Shown here: piece by piece, positions 49,082-62,200 of the stretch
Numbering within the stretch: position 1 is the stretch's first letter
Layout: each line of letters opens with the position of its first letter
Origin: Owenia fusiformis
Lineage: Eukaryota > Annelida > Polychaeta > Sabellida > Oweniidae
Length of the DNA stretch: 64,000 nt
Direction: 5' to 3'
Assembly (NCBI GenBank): GCA_903813345.2
Contig: CAIIXF020000006.1
Coordinates: 9,102,989 to 9,166,988, forward strand
Translations under genes and position numbers: made by a program
The notes under the pieces: model-generated
The model's input: the letters and a program-made list of their open reading frames with translations, nothing else
Database searches by the model: none
Told to the model about the DNA's origin: nothing

Positions 49082-49621
49082 GTCCCCCTTGCTAGCTTCT
49101 GGATCCGCCAGTGAAAAGACCCTCCCCCTTGCCCGTAGCCAGCTTTTACCAGGAGGGGGAGCTTTTTTCCAGGGGGGGGAGCTTTTTCACAATTTTGGCT
49201 AAAAATCATGCGAAAAATTCTCAGAATGGTGAAAAACTGCATGATTTTGAAAGAATTTCTGGGGTTTGTGTAAAAAACCGGGTGACCGGGTAACCGGGTA
49301 CCCGGTCGACCGGGTACCTAACGTTCCTAGCAGGGTGACCAACTTTCAAAGTTCCACATTTTCCCCGATATATAGTCAGATAGTAGCGAATTGATTTGAC
49401 AGACTTAGCCTACCGAGTGCACTGCTGTTCGATATTTTACCCTATACGAGACAAAGCACTTTTTAAAATAATCGATCCAGCAAACAGTGACATCCATGTC
49501 ACGTTGCTCATAAGAAGCATGTGAGTTCCTAGAAGACGTTGCACATTTTCGTTCTTTACACATCGAGGCAACGTAAACATGAGACATCTATTGATGGTAT
49601 AAAAAGAACGTTGTTGTAACG

Positions 49622-49832
49622 CAGGCCCGTAGCCAGGGGGGGTTCGCAGGGTTCGGGCGAACCCCCCCCCCCCCCCTGGCCAAAAATTCTTTCAAAATCA
49701 TGCAGTTTTTTACCATTTTGAGCACTTCTCAAGTGATTTTAGCCTAATTTGGGCCAAAATTGTCAAATGTGAACCCCCTCTGGAAATTTTTGAAAATTGA
49801 ACCCCCCTTGGCAAATCCTGACTACGGGCCTG
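49622..49832. mobile_element. 211-bp MITE, CAGGCCCGTAGCC family, with target duplication
   Basis: CAGGCCCGTAGCCAGG at the left and CTGACTACGGGCCTG at the right; TAACG occurs at 49617-49621 and 49833-49837. This is the clearest copy of the family. It contains a C-run. Confidence 0.8.
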
Positions 49833-49914
49833 TAACGTGTACGTAAAGTTAAAGCTAGTGTGGAAAACATAACAAACAGGAACGTTTTACTACATATATT
49901 GGTCCATGTGACGT

Positions 49915-50390
49915 AACTCAAACGTTAAAATTCAACGTTGTCAAAACAGGCTTTTAATATCAAAATATTTGTTGGTGGAAAAAAACATGACAAAAATTTT
50001 GTGTTCTCACTAAGTTCGTTCATTTCCGACGTATTGTTAACGTTAAAATTTAACGTTGTCGAAACGTTTTTTCGATTTGAAATAACCTCAAAACGTGACG
50101 TCAATAATGACGTTCATGGACCGTATTGATCTGACGTCATTTAAATATTCAGCAAATGTCGATGGATGGTTGAATTTCAACATTGTGGGAATGGCTCCAA
50201 AATATTTGTGAGTTAAGGAAATGTTACAAAGAAGTCAATATGTTCTCACTATATCGGTTCATAATCGACGTTATTTTAACGTTAAAAGTTAACGTTGTCA
50301 AAACGTTCTTACGATTTGAAATAACCTCAAAACGTGACATCGAAAATAACGTACATGTATCGTTCAGATCCAACGTTATAAATAAAAAAA
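49915..50390. repeat. two direct repeats of about 235 bp inside the hAT-type element
   Basis: TTAACGTTAAAATTTAACGT with GATTTGAAATAACCTCAAAA near 50040-50145 recurs near 50277-50380; a third, weaker block begins near 49920. Confidence 0.6.
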
Positions 50391-50439
50391 ATTCCTAACC
50401 CTTGTAGGAACGTTAAGTACCCGGTCACCCGGTTTTTTA

Positions 50440-52578
50440 AGTAGCGGTCACACTAGCCGTGTAGGCTCACCGTTCGCCACCGTGTGGCTAATTATGGCCA
50501 GACGGCGGTGCACGGTATGGCCACACGGTGGGTCGTTTCCCGCCCGTTGAGAAACGTTCAGGGAACGTTGCCGTCCATCCACACCCGGCGAATTTTTTGA
50601 GCATGCTCAAAACTTTTCCCGTTTGAGTAACGTTCGGTTGCGAACGGTGATAGCGGTACGGGAATGGTATAAGGACGGTGCAGCCGTTAAGGACACGTTC
50701 GCAGAGCGGTAATGGGACGATGGTGGACGTTGACTCTATCAGTGACGGGCTGCGAACGAGAGTGTACCGCTTGGGTACCGTCCGATAAACGAGGTTCAAA
50801 CGGGGGTTTGAAAGGTCACATAAAAAGGGTTTTCACGGTACCAGCCGCTTAACGCTTAGGTAACAGTCCATTAACGTGTTAACGGCCTTATAACTGCTCC
50901 ATAACATCCTCTAAACATCCTATTACCGTGAACTCGCAATTGTACCGCCTCGTGACGCAGTGTTGTCACCGTGTTCTGCCGTTTCAACAATTTTGCCTCC
51001 AGTTTATTTAAATATTCAGTTATTGTCCAAGGTTTTGTCCCGTAACTCGAGACATCAATTCTTCGACTTTCTCATTTGTACTTTGAAGCCACAAATCCAC
51101 TCAAACCACTTTGACAGAGATTCTTTTGAAGACACTGAGAAAAACAAGTTACAAATATATTTCTTTTATCATACACGAAGAAAATAAATAAATTGCAAAA
51201 ATGATTAAAGCTCAAATAAAAGTGAAAATAAATGTCCAGTTAGCATTATAAGCCAAACTTCGAACTATCAACTGTTTTATGCATTTTACGTGATCTTTCT
51301 GTTCACGTTACCGTCCATCAAAAAGTTGTGAAAGCTTTATTTCTCATTTACACGACCAATTATATAAGAAAAAATTAATAGGGTGGAGGAAGAGCCGATT
51401 TCTGTCAGAAAATTCAATAAAACTGCAATATTCATGTTCATGACAACTTAACGTTCACCCATTAATCCCTTAATGATTAAGCTACGGTATAACAAAGATG
51501 TGAAGTCTTCCGTGAATTTTCGAGTGATACCCTTCTGAGTTATTCGATTAATTTAAAAAGGCGCGACGTCACCAGCGTGCAAAAGTCAATATTTTTTGGT
51601 ATATAACTCAAACGACGCAGGTCTAAGACCTGTAATATATACGTTGACGCAATTATCACAAAATATATGTAGTTGCCGTTTTACAAAACGTTATAAAAAT
51701 AATATAAAACACCGCCGTCTTTTTTCGAAATCAAATAAGATTTGGCATATTTTTTATTAGTGATTCAATAAACTGACTTCAATTCCAATTCGAGTACAGT
51801 TCACTTCGAATCCTTCCATTTTAATGAGGAAAAATATTTCTAAACGTTGGAGGGGAGTAAAGGTTCAATCTGTACCTTCCAATAACGCTTTGCGTAAAAT
51901 GTAATGTCAAAACAAATAGTTACCCCTCAGAGCAATTAGTTTCAAAACGTATAGTAAAAACGTAAAACGTGATATGTCGGATGAAATATAGATATTGCAT
52001 GTTTGTCTACCAAAGTTGGTCAGGTTCTCGAGACCTATTCATTTTCAACGTATTTTCATGGAATAAACATACTAACTATTACAGAGAAAGACTTAACTCG
52101 GTTGACCCAACTAGCTGCTTACAGGATGGACAAGCTATGTGGCCACATTGTACAGTTAAATATAGACAAACTTGTAATGTTATTGAACATAATTAAGATG
52201 TATAAGCAAATTAATTATATAAATCATTTAGCTTTGAACACGTGGATGGTTGAGCATACATACCAAAAAGTGAGCTAAATATTGTGAGCGTTTGCATGAC
52301 GCCATCAAGGCGGTTCGGCCGATATCCAGGCGTTCCGGCCGGTGAAAACCTGGTGAGGGGATGGTATGCGCCAGTTGAGAACACGGCGAGAACGGTAAGC
52401 AAGAATTCTGAAACACGGTAAGTCCGGTACAAGGCCGATGAGAAGCCGGTACAGACCCGGAATAGAACGGTATAGTCCCGGTCAAAAATGTATAAAAACA
52501 ATGCGGCCGTCGCCGTCTGGCCATAATTAGCCAAACGGTGGCGAACGGTGAGCCTACACGGCTAGTGTGACCGCTACT
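50440..52578. mobile_element. 2.1-kb PIF/Harbinger-like non-autonomous element (inner layer)
   Basis: Inverted ends of about 70 bp start AGTAGCGGTCACACTAGCCG. TTA is duplicated on each side (50437-50439 and 52579-52581); TWA is the usual Harbinger target. Removing it restores the hAT-type right end (GGTTTTTTACACAAACCC). GC-rich ends, AT-rich interior, no transposase. Confidence 0.75.
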
Positions 52579-52821
52579 TTACACAAACCCGAATTTCTGG
52601 CCGGGGGGCGGAAGCTCCCCCCAGCTCCCCCTCTGGCTATGGGCCTGCCCCCCGGCACCCCCACCCCTAATGTTAGGCCTACGATGGTCTCTTACTCTTA
52701 TACTAAGTCTAAAATAAAAATGACCGTGATGTAAGGGCCTAGGCTTAGGCGCCATGACCTAGGCCGGCTGGATCACCTTTACAGTAGTTATCCTGCGACT
52801 GAGCAGAGTCAAGTTATAAAC

Positions 52822-53106
52822 CACTGGCGGATTAGGGGGGGGGGGGGCTGGGGGCCCGCCCCCCCCCCCTTGGGTGGACCCAGAAAAAAAAATTGGGCCC
52901 AAAAATTTTTTTGAGCCAATAAGGCCCCAAAAAGTCGGCCTTTTTGGTCATTACTGGGCCTTTTAAGGCCTTATTTTTTTAATTCAGGCCAAATTTTGAA
53001 GAAAATGGGCCTCAAAATTTGGGCCCACTTTTGCCTTTTAGGGGCCGTTTTTTTCTCTGACCTAAAATGTGCCCCCCCCCCTTGTTGGTTCCCAGATCCG
53101 CCCCTG
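52822..53106. mobile_element. 285-bp MITE with CAGGGGCGGATC-type end
   Basis: Left CACTGGCGGATTAGG; right AGATCCGCCCCTG is its inverted counterpart. TAAAC occurs on both sides (52817-52821 and 53107-53111). The interior has G and C runs and GGCC-rich blocks shared with 47577-47682. Confidence 0.65.
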
Positions 53107-53111
53107 TAAAC

Positions 53112-54036
53112 TACCGAAGACGAAGCTCTCTTTTGAGAGGCGAAGTCGAACGAATACAAAGGGTAAGATCACGCATGTAAACTTGGAATACTAGGCCTTA
53201 CTATCCAGCTGTCCAGAGACATGTTTTAGCCTATAATTTTTCTGGCTTACCTTCTTCCTAGACCAAATAAAATGAAGCACGATTTTGAAAGTCTTTACAA
53301 GGCCTAATACTGAATATTTTCTAAGTATTTGCCAGAAATATATCGTTACTTTACCTTAACAAGACATAAACTTGATCTGCCATTCATAAATGGGATGTAT
53401 TTTGTGTAAATTCTGTAACTTATATTCTTCTTCAAATCTAGCGCCCATATTATTTTTTTTATATCACATGACAGTCACGTGATACGGACTTGGATGTAAA
53501 GAGCGCAATGGCGGATCAGATGGTGAAAGAAGCTTTTTCAATTTCTGACAAAATCTGCTAGCCTACAACTGACCTCCATGTGGCACCGGTGTTCCCTGGG
53601 TATCAAAGAGTTTTGTGTCGGTCCTGCAATCACATGAATCAAAAAGGTGGGTCAAAAATCACAATGGCTTAGAGCTAGAACGTAACTTTAGTATACTACT
53701 TGGCTCAGAAGCCTACATGTATTTTGAAAAAAATTAGCTTGTACTGTAGGCCTACCTTGTACATTGTATCCTATGTAAAAATACAACTTTGCTAGAACTT
53801 GTCAAGTCCATCCCATTGACCAGTCTTGATATCGTGCACTCCCAATAGACTACTGCTGCGTAAAAATGACTGCATAAGTAACTGGTATGTTGGTTTACTA
53901 ATTACTCTCAGGTTTACTATGGAGTGAATTTGTATTCGTGAATGCAGCGGTTGCGGAGTTGATAGTGGTGATTGCAATTTGATGGCAAACTCATTTAGGT
54001 TAGGGTGCATGTTCGGAATCACAGACACGGGAACAA
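53112..54036. other. non-coding; possible 5' region of zinc-finger gene B
   Basis: Less AT-rich than its surroundings around 53470-53645, with CACGTGATACGG and a short upstream-type ORF starting ATGGCGGATCAG, followed by a donor-like AAAAAG|GTGGGT. It could be a first non-coding exon of gene B; nothing in the sequence proves it. Confidence 0.25.
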
Positions 54037-54044
54037 GAGTTCAT

Positions 54045-54637
54045 GGGGTTCGTGTAAAAAACCGGGTGACCGGGTAACTGGGTACTTAACGTTCCTGGCA
54101 GGGTTACCAACTTTCAAAGTTGCACATTTGAAGACTACCCTTCAATATTTTTACGTTATCATTTTACCAAGAACCTGTAAGAGACTGAATTTCGGAAGTC
54201 CTAGGTAGTTATTTACACAGTTTACACGTACGATGACGTAATAGTTGCTTGATTTATTGTCTGAGTGATTGACAGGATATCAATGATTGTTTTCTATGAT
54301 TGCGATTTCTACTAGATATTAAACAAATCTGAAAGATTTACGTACGGGTAAATTGAAACGTTATTTGCCGTTTTTATCTGTTAATTAGTGTACAATGTGC
54401 AATACAACGTTAGTTGCTTGATTTATTGCCTCACTGATTGACATAATATTAATTTTATTTGTCGTTTTGCCGGTTGATTTATTGATAAATAAATTTTGTT
54501 GCTTGTTTGGTTGTTTGCTAATTGATTTGTTGTGTCACTGGTACGTTGATTAATGTCAGTTTTGAGGCATAAAATTCAAATTCCTAACCCTGGTAGGAAG
54601 GTAGGGTACCCGGTCACCCTGTTTTTTACACAAACCC
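54045..54637. mobile_element. hAT-type MITE with 8-bp target duplication
   Basis: GGGGTTCGTGTAAAAAACCG at the left, ACACAAACCC at the right, and GAGTTCAT duplicated exactly at 54037-54044 and 54638-54645. Interior partly shared with 4534-4948 in inverted orientation. Confidence 0.85.
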
Positions 54638-54745
54638 GAGTTCATGCCCCTCCCATTCACTATGTATTACTTAGAAAAACATTATTCAGTTACTCAGGGG
54701 GGGAATTTAAATCTTCTTCCTGGGCCTGTTTTTGTTTTTGGCCTG

Positions 54746-54943
54746 GGTTCTGTTGTCTTCTGAACTATTTATTCGCAATTATGTACATTTTCTTAAACAT
54801 ATGATACTGATACACGTTTGTGATAAAAATGTTGTGGGAATTCTGCCTACAACGTGTGAAATAAGGAAAAAAGAACGTTCCAACCATTTGTTACCAAAAC
54901 GGTTCGTTTCGGTAACCAGCGTAATCAAGTGGATCACCAGTGA
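54746..54943. repeat. single-arm copy of the 47.0-kb palindrome
   Basis: Matches the right arm (47335-47545) from GTTGTCTTCTGAACTATT to GTGGATCACCAGTG; there is no inverted partner beside it. Confidence 0.8.
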
Positions 54944-55451
54944 CTTACAGCATGTGCCTAGAAAAGACTGGTAAGAAGATTTGTTTTGTAAGCTGTATAA
55001 AAAAACCGAGAAAATTCAATGAAGAAATTTTCTGAATTTTTTCACTGTATTTTTTTGTTTTTTATTCATTTTATCAAAACATTCTACTCTCCATTCTCTT
55101 CTAGGTACATTAGTGCACTCATTGTGCAAAAGTGAGAGCTGTAGACATCGTGGGGAAGGAGTGATTCAAATTTAAAAAATAACATGTGACCCTATAGAGG
55201 GTTGCAGCAAAATTCCAAACATGCACCCTGACCTTAAATATGATTCAAACGTGACCATGCTCTTTTTGAATTTCTCAACCAATGAGAATGCAGCATAGCC
55301 TACATGTATATATAGAGGTTCTTATATGAGTACATGTGCATGTACATGTGTACTTGATGAGCTTTGATAATTCTTATTTCTTTGAATCTGTTTTGAATAG
55401 ACTCGCACGAGCCCCCTGTACTTGAAAAGTACCGGTAGATGAACAACATCG
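54944..55451. other. non-coding stretch
   Basis: No exon or repeat that I can support. Confidence 0.4.
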
Positions 55452-55812
55452 TTATTTTAAGGCACCTTTCATTATGTACCCCTTGAGACTTACATCAACT
55501 GTGACAAACTTCCAAATATCACTATCTTCTGGTTTCCAATCTATATCATATATATTTTTCTTCCAATCACTATAAAAGAGCCATATCACGCTGACCCAGT
55601 GAGGTAAATGGTCCACCGTCGTCTTAAAAACAATGTAGTTGTCTGAACCATCATCAGTGTTAATGGCTTCAAATAATTGCTTTTTTAACTTTTATGCCCG
55701 ATGGAGCTTTCAGTATGCGCGGAATTTTTCCTTTACATTGTTTCTTTACATCATTGTATTTGTTTTTCACATTTGAGTCTTCACAATACGTTTTCAGATC
55801 ATCAGCACTCAT
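55452..55812 (-). pseudogene. unknown 118-residue ORF broken by one +1 frameshift
   Basis: From ATG at 55812-55810 the frame is open for 44 codons (begins MSADDLKTYCED), then meets a run of six A (T at 55681-55686). If one base of this run is removed the frame continues for about 75 codons (QLFEAINTDDG, then FKTTVDHLPHWVSVIWLFYS) to TAA at 55454-55452. As the DNA stands the first frame stops three codons after the run. The protein is rich in Lys, Asp and Trp with no clear signal peptide. I recognise no family. A donor-like GAT|GTAAGT near 55493 could end an exon there instead. It sits between the two BTB/zinc-finger genes. It may be a young pseudogene, a polymorphism or a sequencing error. 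Confidence 0.5.
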
Positions 55813-56169
55813 ATTGCAATCATACGTACAAAATCCCGGTAATTTTCGTTAAAAATTACACTGAACGAAAAGATTGCTCTATGACGTTTTTCCTATATGT
55901 ACTACATGGGCGAAAATAGGGTGTGAGTCTAACATTTAAATCAAAAGTCCTCACCATTTGATCTTCTTAACTTTGCGACTCTCATTTCCAGTGTCATTTG
56001 CGTCTCTATAATGTATTCTATTTTATATCCTATGAACTGAACAAATTCCTTATCTAAATGTCACATTTTAAGATAATTTGCTAAGCGAGTAAAGGGTGAT
56101 ATGTAATACAGTGTACATTGAATTACCGAACGCAGAAGTTTTAATACATGTATATTTTCATGCTTTCAG

Positions 56170-56227
56170 GTTTTGGTACTAAGAAACACATTCAAATTCG
56201 TGGCAAAATAGATAACTTAAACAAAAG
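56170..56227 (+). other. 5' UTR part of the first coding exon of gene B
   Basis: Acceptor GCTTTCAG|GTTTTGGTA matches that of gene A. An in-frame TAA lies just before the ATG at 56228, which fixes the start. Confidence 0.6.
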
Positions 56228-59200
56228 ATGAATCAAAGCCAAGCTACAATATCACACACCTTATCTGATCCAGTAAGTAGCAGGTCTTGTATTTGTATAT
56301 GTGTACAGGAAATGCAAGCACTAAAGAATTTTTATCCCATCAAACAAAGTTCGGAGATAGGGAACACCTGTCCGTCCAGGCAATAACTCAAATATGTTTT
56401 GCCCGATTTTGTTCATATTTTGCACACATATACCCTATGGGGGTAGAAGTTCTGCTCGAAAGCCGATTTTCAAAATGGCCACTCATTTGAAAATGGTGGC
56501 CATTTTAGTGCCGATTTTACAGTAATTTAGGTGCAATATGTAAAACTGTAATAGCAATACATGTATGTTTTGAATGTAAAAAAATTATATAGGACATTAA
56601 TAAAGCTAGAAATGTAGATATTAAAGAAGCACACGGCAGCCATCTTGAAAAATTGAGGCCTCTACTCGTTATTTTACAATTTTTGCTATAACTCTTAAAG
56701 TAGTGGAGCGATTTTGTTCATATTTGGTATGTGAACTAAAAGCATGGTACACTGTCTAATGACACTTTTTTAAAGTATTTTGCTATAACTCAAAAAGTAG
56801 TGGAGCGATTTTGTTCATATTTGGTATGTGAATACTATAAGCATGGCACACTGTCTAATGACACTTTTGGTAGAAGGCGCCCATTTTGAAAAATGGCTGC
56901 CATTTTAACGTATTCTACTATAACTCAAAAAGTAGTGGAGCAATTCTGTTCATATTTGGTTTGTGTATTGTGAATACTATAAGCATGGCACACTGTAAAT
57001 GACACATTTGCTAGAAGATGGCCATTTTGAAAAAGTGGCTATTTAAAGGGGGGGGTGTATAGGGGGTCTTGGAAATCCATATACAATATTTTCAGCTCTC
57101 TTATACCATATACAATATTTTTTCACCATATACAATATTTTTCACAGCTCTTATACCATATACAATATTTTACAAAAGTTTAGGTGAAATACAATATACG
57201 ATAATTTTGAAACTGCTGTTGATCGAATATTTGATATTTATAAGGAAATAAATGTTAGGCGCGAATCCATGTACTACAGTAAATGTATTAAGGACCTCAT
57301 AGGTTTACATGTTAACCCCCATATTTGTTTAACGACTGTTTTCTAAGCGGGGAACAAAAGAAATCCCAATAAAGTAAATAAATCTGTATTTTGATTCTAT
57401 TCCCTAAAAAGTCCGCAATGTTCCAATGTTATATCTCCATTACATTCTGTCAAAATTTGATGTCAAAATTGATGAATTTCATGAAATGCAACAAAAATGG
57501 CAGATCCCATGTTAAACAAATGGGGAATGGTGGCTTAGGGGCAACTCAGATTTTGGAATATCTATTCAGCAAAACATTTATTAAAAATACTTTCTAAGTA
57601 GAAAATTGAATGATTTTACATGCTAAATGTCTCGCTTATGTTGTTAAAATTAGCGATACGGAGCGTTAAAGTAATTTTGACCACCTCACTGAACCACCTG
57701 TGTTATTTCAATAAGAAATTCATTAAAAAATTATTGAATTTGAAACCATTAACTTTTGTAAAGCCTGGACAATTAAATCATATTTTGTCAAGTAGACAAT
57801 TTAGTAAATTTAATTATCTCTTACAATCTCAATTTTGAGAGCAATCGGATGGATGGATCGTTCCTCATATGACTTATGGCAACCCAACCATTCCCCATTT
57901 GTTTAACATGGGATCTGCCATTTTTGTTACATTTCATGAAATTCATCAATTTTGACATCAAATTCTGACAGAATGTAATGGAGATATAACATTGAAATGT
58001 TGCGGACTTTTTAGGGAATAGAATCAAAATACAGATCTATTTACTTTATTGGGATTTCTTTTGTTCCCCGCAGAAAACAGTCATTAATCAAATATGGGGG
58101 TTAACATGTAAACCTATGAGGTCCTTAACTTTTTTTGAGGAGTATATTATAAGGCACATAGGCTCCACATATTTACCACAATGATTTCATTTATTAAATT
58201 ATGACTGAGACATTACATTCGGGTAGATCCGCATGTTCAGAAATTCTGTGGCTTCTTTTTATTTTCAGGTAAACAAGTTGATGTAAAACATATTTATGGT
58301 ATAAGATTCTTGACTTCTCTTTATTGATTTCACAATCTACTTTGACCAAAACATTAACTTGACATCTCTGCAATTGGCTAAAGCCAGTATCTGTAAAAGT
58401 GCCATAAGAATATTCAAAATTAGCACAAAAATCGCATCATTGGAATGGATGGAACTCACTGTACCTCTTTCTTATGACCTACTTTCCCATAATTTATTTT
58501 AATATCAATGGAATCCTTCATAGGGAGTCGGGGGATTTCTTGAAACATAATTGATGCAAAATTGAGAATGTGGAATAAAAGATTCATCATGTGTTCTCTG
58601 AAAATAAAGTTTGCTGAGGTAAATATGTACATTATATAACACTATCAGAAAGATAGTGAAGATTCACAATGCACAATAATTTTGTAAGACAGTCACCTGG
58701 AGAATATTAAGTATTGAAAACAGTTTCAAAAACAATTATTAAAGGACTTCCATGTAGATAATTCATTTTTGATTGGACTCGAGTCTGGACTAGAGTTTGA
58801 AATAAAGGCAAGATGAGACTTGATTGTTTGATCATTTGAAACAGAAACGCTTCAGGGTTTCAGATAAGGCAGCCTTAAAAACAGTATAAGTCAAACAAAA
58901 GTGTGTCAAAATTAAGCAAATTTCCATAAAGGTCAAACCACTTGTTTCACGTATGATTTCAAGGCAAAGATGTGTTGATGAGAATGAAAACTACTCTATG
59001 TAACTCGAAATAACCTTCTTTTAAAGGACCATGGACGGTATTGCAACAGATTTCAGTCACATGTTGGATTTTGGCTATTTTCTGAGGATTTTAACAATTG
59101 CATGTGTTAGGCCATCATTAACTCCAGTACAAGCAGCCAAAGAGATGATAAAATAATTTGGACTTTAAGACAGGGAGGGTGCAAACACCCAATCAACATG

Positions 59201-62200
59201 TTTTTCTGTAATGTCCTGATTTCCAGTCCTTCAAACATCTGTTTTTTCAATATTTGTTGCATTAACATGTTGTGTTTTGAGACACGGTTAACATCTTGAC
59301 AATATGATTCATGCTGAGGTTTTTAAGATATCACTTTTGGGTGACTAAAATTAAGCTGAAAACATTTATATATCACATGAGTTTTCCCTATGTGGAAATA
59401 ACATAAGGAATATTGTTTTCCACTTTATCCAAATGAATCATATTTCCTTTAAATTGGTTGACTATGTCTACAAATGCAACATATTGATGCACCAAACATT
59501 GAAAAAACATATGTGAAAAGGGCAACATTTCAGAAAAACGTTTATGGGGTGTTTGCACCTTCCCTGTCTCAAAGTCCAAATCATTTTGTCACCTCTATGA
59601 GTGCTTGATTTGGTTAATGCATTGACCTAACACATGCACCTGTTCAAATCCCCAATCGATAGCCGAAATCGAACATGACAGTTTGAAATCAGTTGCGATA
59701 CCTTCCGTGGTCAATTCTTTGATTAGTTTTAAGACCAAATAAACACCTTTTGCAATATAAGAATATCTTATGATGCTTGAATTAAAACATACGCTGTATG
59801 AACCCTTTATACTCAAACATTTTAATGATTTATCCCAAATACCCCGAAACACAAGTAGCTATAGTGACCATTTTTTTCATCAAAGTTGAGAAGAGTCAAT
59901 GACATTTGGCATTCTTATTCGACACTGTATTTAACACCTCCTGTGAAAATTTGAATGAAAATGGCAAAACCTTTGAGAGTGATTTTCTCAAAACTTATTG
60001 ATCGACATGGAATGTGGAACCAATTAGAGAGACTACTCTTCCATGTTTTCCAACACGATGACAGTAAAAAGTCAGCACAATGGAGATTTTCAGGGCACAA
60101 TTTCTTCATAATTAGCCTTCCGAGGGCCCAAATTCTTTTTTAAATACATAATGAACCTTCTGGTGCCTTGAGATACAATATACCATATATTTTCTTTTAT
60201 ACCATATACCATATTTTTATACCATATACGATAAAATTTGCCCCCTGTTATACAATATACAATAAATTTTCACCCTCTTATACGATATACAATATCCCTA
60301 TACACCCCCCCCTTTAAACGCATTTTACTATAACTCGAAAAGTAGTGGAGCGATTTTGTTCATATTTGGTATGTGAATACTATAATCATGGCACACTTTC
60401 TAATGATACTTTTGGTAGAAAGTGGCCATTTTGAAAATGGCTGCCATTATTGCTATTTACTTTGTTTGTAAAAATTCCAGCAATGGCTGGGATTTGCTAC
60501 TCTTTGGCCTTGCTGTTGTCTAGTAATTCATGAATCATTCGTGGTTTCAAGAAACACCTATCAGCCTATGGTATATGCTTGAACATCCTCCGAACACAGG
60601 CCTCCAGAACTCGTACCTCCTTCTTCCACCCTGCGATCAGCTGGTTACTAGCGGCCAGGAAAAGGAAGGAACTTAGGGGATGATGTCTGGAACCCTGCGT
60701 TCGGAGAATGATGCTTGAATACAACCAGTGCTATATCTACTACAATGCATTACATGTATATACAAAAATATGTATTGAAGAATGTATTCTCTGTTGTTTA
60801 AAAATCAATTACATTGCAGACATTACTGAGTCATAGTATTTAGTCTCTATATATTCCTGTTTTTAAAGAGCTTTCTGTCAAAGTTAAGAAAATTCACACT
60901 CTGTTTTTCAGGTCCTATTGTCAGATGAAAGACACAAAGGAAAGCTATCACACCTTTCAGTAAAATTATGGAACATGTTGAAACAAAACCAAGCTTGTGA
61001 CATCAAGATAAAAACTTGTGATGTTGATGTCAATGCTCATTCGTGTATATTAATAGCTACGTCTGAGTATTTCAGAAAATGCTTTGACCTTATCTCACGC
61101 AAGCGTGGTACTGCAGAAATCTCTGGACTTATAATTGATATACGGCTACAATTAGGACCAGGACTGAATTACAAAGACTTGATGAATATCTTACATTATA
61201 TTTACACTGGAGATATTGAAGTAACACCTGACAATTGCATATTTCTGTTTAAGGCTAGCAGGATTCTTGAATTAGAATACCTTACAGAACTAATAATACC
61301 CCTTTATGTAAAGATCTGCAGCCTTCAGATATCAGACTTGTCAGCCAAAGAAAAACAATATCTTCATAACAAAACCAATTACAAAAAACATGAAGCTGCT
61401 GACACAAGCAAGTCAGAATCTCAAACTCTTCCAGCAAAAGGTCTAGGAAATAATCCTGAAGAGGAACATGTATCGTTGGTGACAGGAAACATCTTACCAG
61501 AACATGATATTGATGAAGACAGTATGGGAGGAGAGACATCAAATGACATCAATAAAGAAACATTTGAAGAAAAAGAACCTCAAATGGAGACTAAGAGCAG
61601 CCATCTGATGAACCTCGAATGTGATGAAGATGATGCTGATGCTAGTAAACAAGGATCTCCTATTAACTCAGAAAACCTTGATGCTCTTGGTGAGGTTAAG
61701 TTAGAGATTGATAAAATGGACTTAAACAGTGATGAATTTATCTCTAATGATGCAAATGAAGGGAACCCAAATGATGATGAATTAATCATAAATGGAGGGG
61801 CAAATTTAGAGTATGATCAAGGGAATGTAAATCCTGAATTGAACTCAAATGATGAACCAAACTCAAATGAAAATAGAGTTAACTCAATTGATGAATCTCT
61901 CCACACCACTGAAGAACTGACAGATGCAATTAAAGATGAAATATATTATGGTAATGAAACAACTAAAGATACATCATCAGCAACAATAACAAGTAGCTTG
62001 CTAAATAGAGACAATGAAAATGATAGTGGCACATCACAATGTGTTCAACTTGAGATGGAAAATAAAACAATCATTCCTGTATATATTGATCATACATACT
62101 CATCTGTACTCAATATTACAGACTCATTTGAAGGTGGAGCACATTATAGTAAGACTGAGAGCAGACACCTGATGAACCTTGAATGTGATGAAGATGATGC

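Larger units (their letters stand above)
49261..52590. mobile_element. hAT-type element (middle layer)
   Basis: GGGGTTTGTGTAAAAAACCG at the left and ACACAAACCC at the right, flanked by GAATTTCT on both sides (49253-49260 and 52591-52598), an exact 8-bp duplication. Same family as 4534-4948 and 54045-54637. It also contains a small MITE (49622-49832). Confidence 0.85.
49128..52656. mobile_element. composite of three nested transposons
   Basis: Outer layer: a short MITE of the GCCCGTAGCC family, split into 49128-49260 and 52599-52656. Middle: hAT-type element 49261-52590. Inner: 50440-52578. Each layer interrupts the one outside it and the inner two carry target duplications. Confidence 0.8.

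Noticed and set aside
50488-50799. 103-codon minus-strand frame
   Set aside because: Lies in the GC-rich terminus of the Harbinger-like element; similar frames appear in its other end at 52211-52534.
55681-55686. Programmed +1 ribosomal frameshift
   Set aside because: An A6 run alone is weak evidence; no stimulating structure or conserved homolog was seen, so a mutation or sequence error is simpler.
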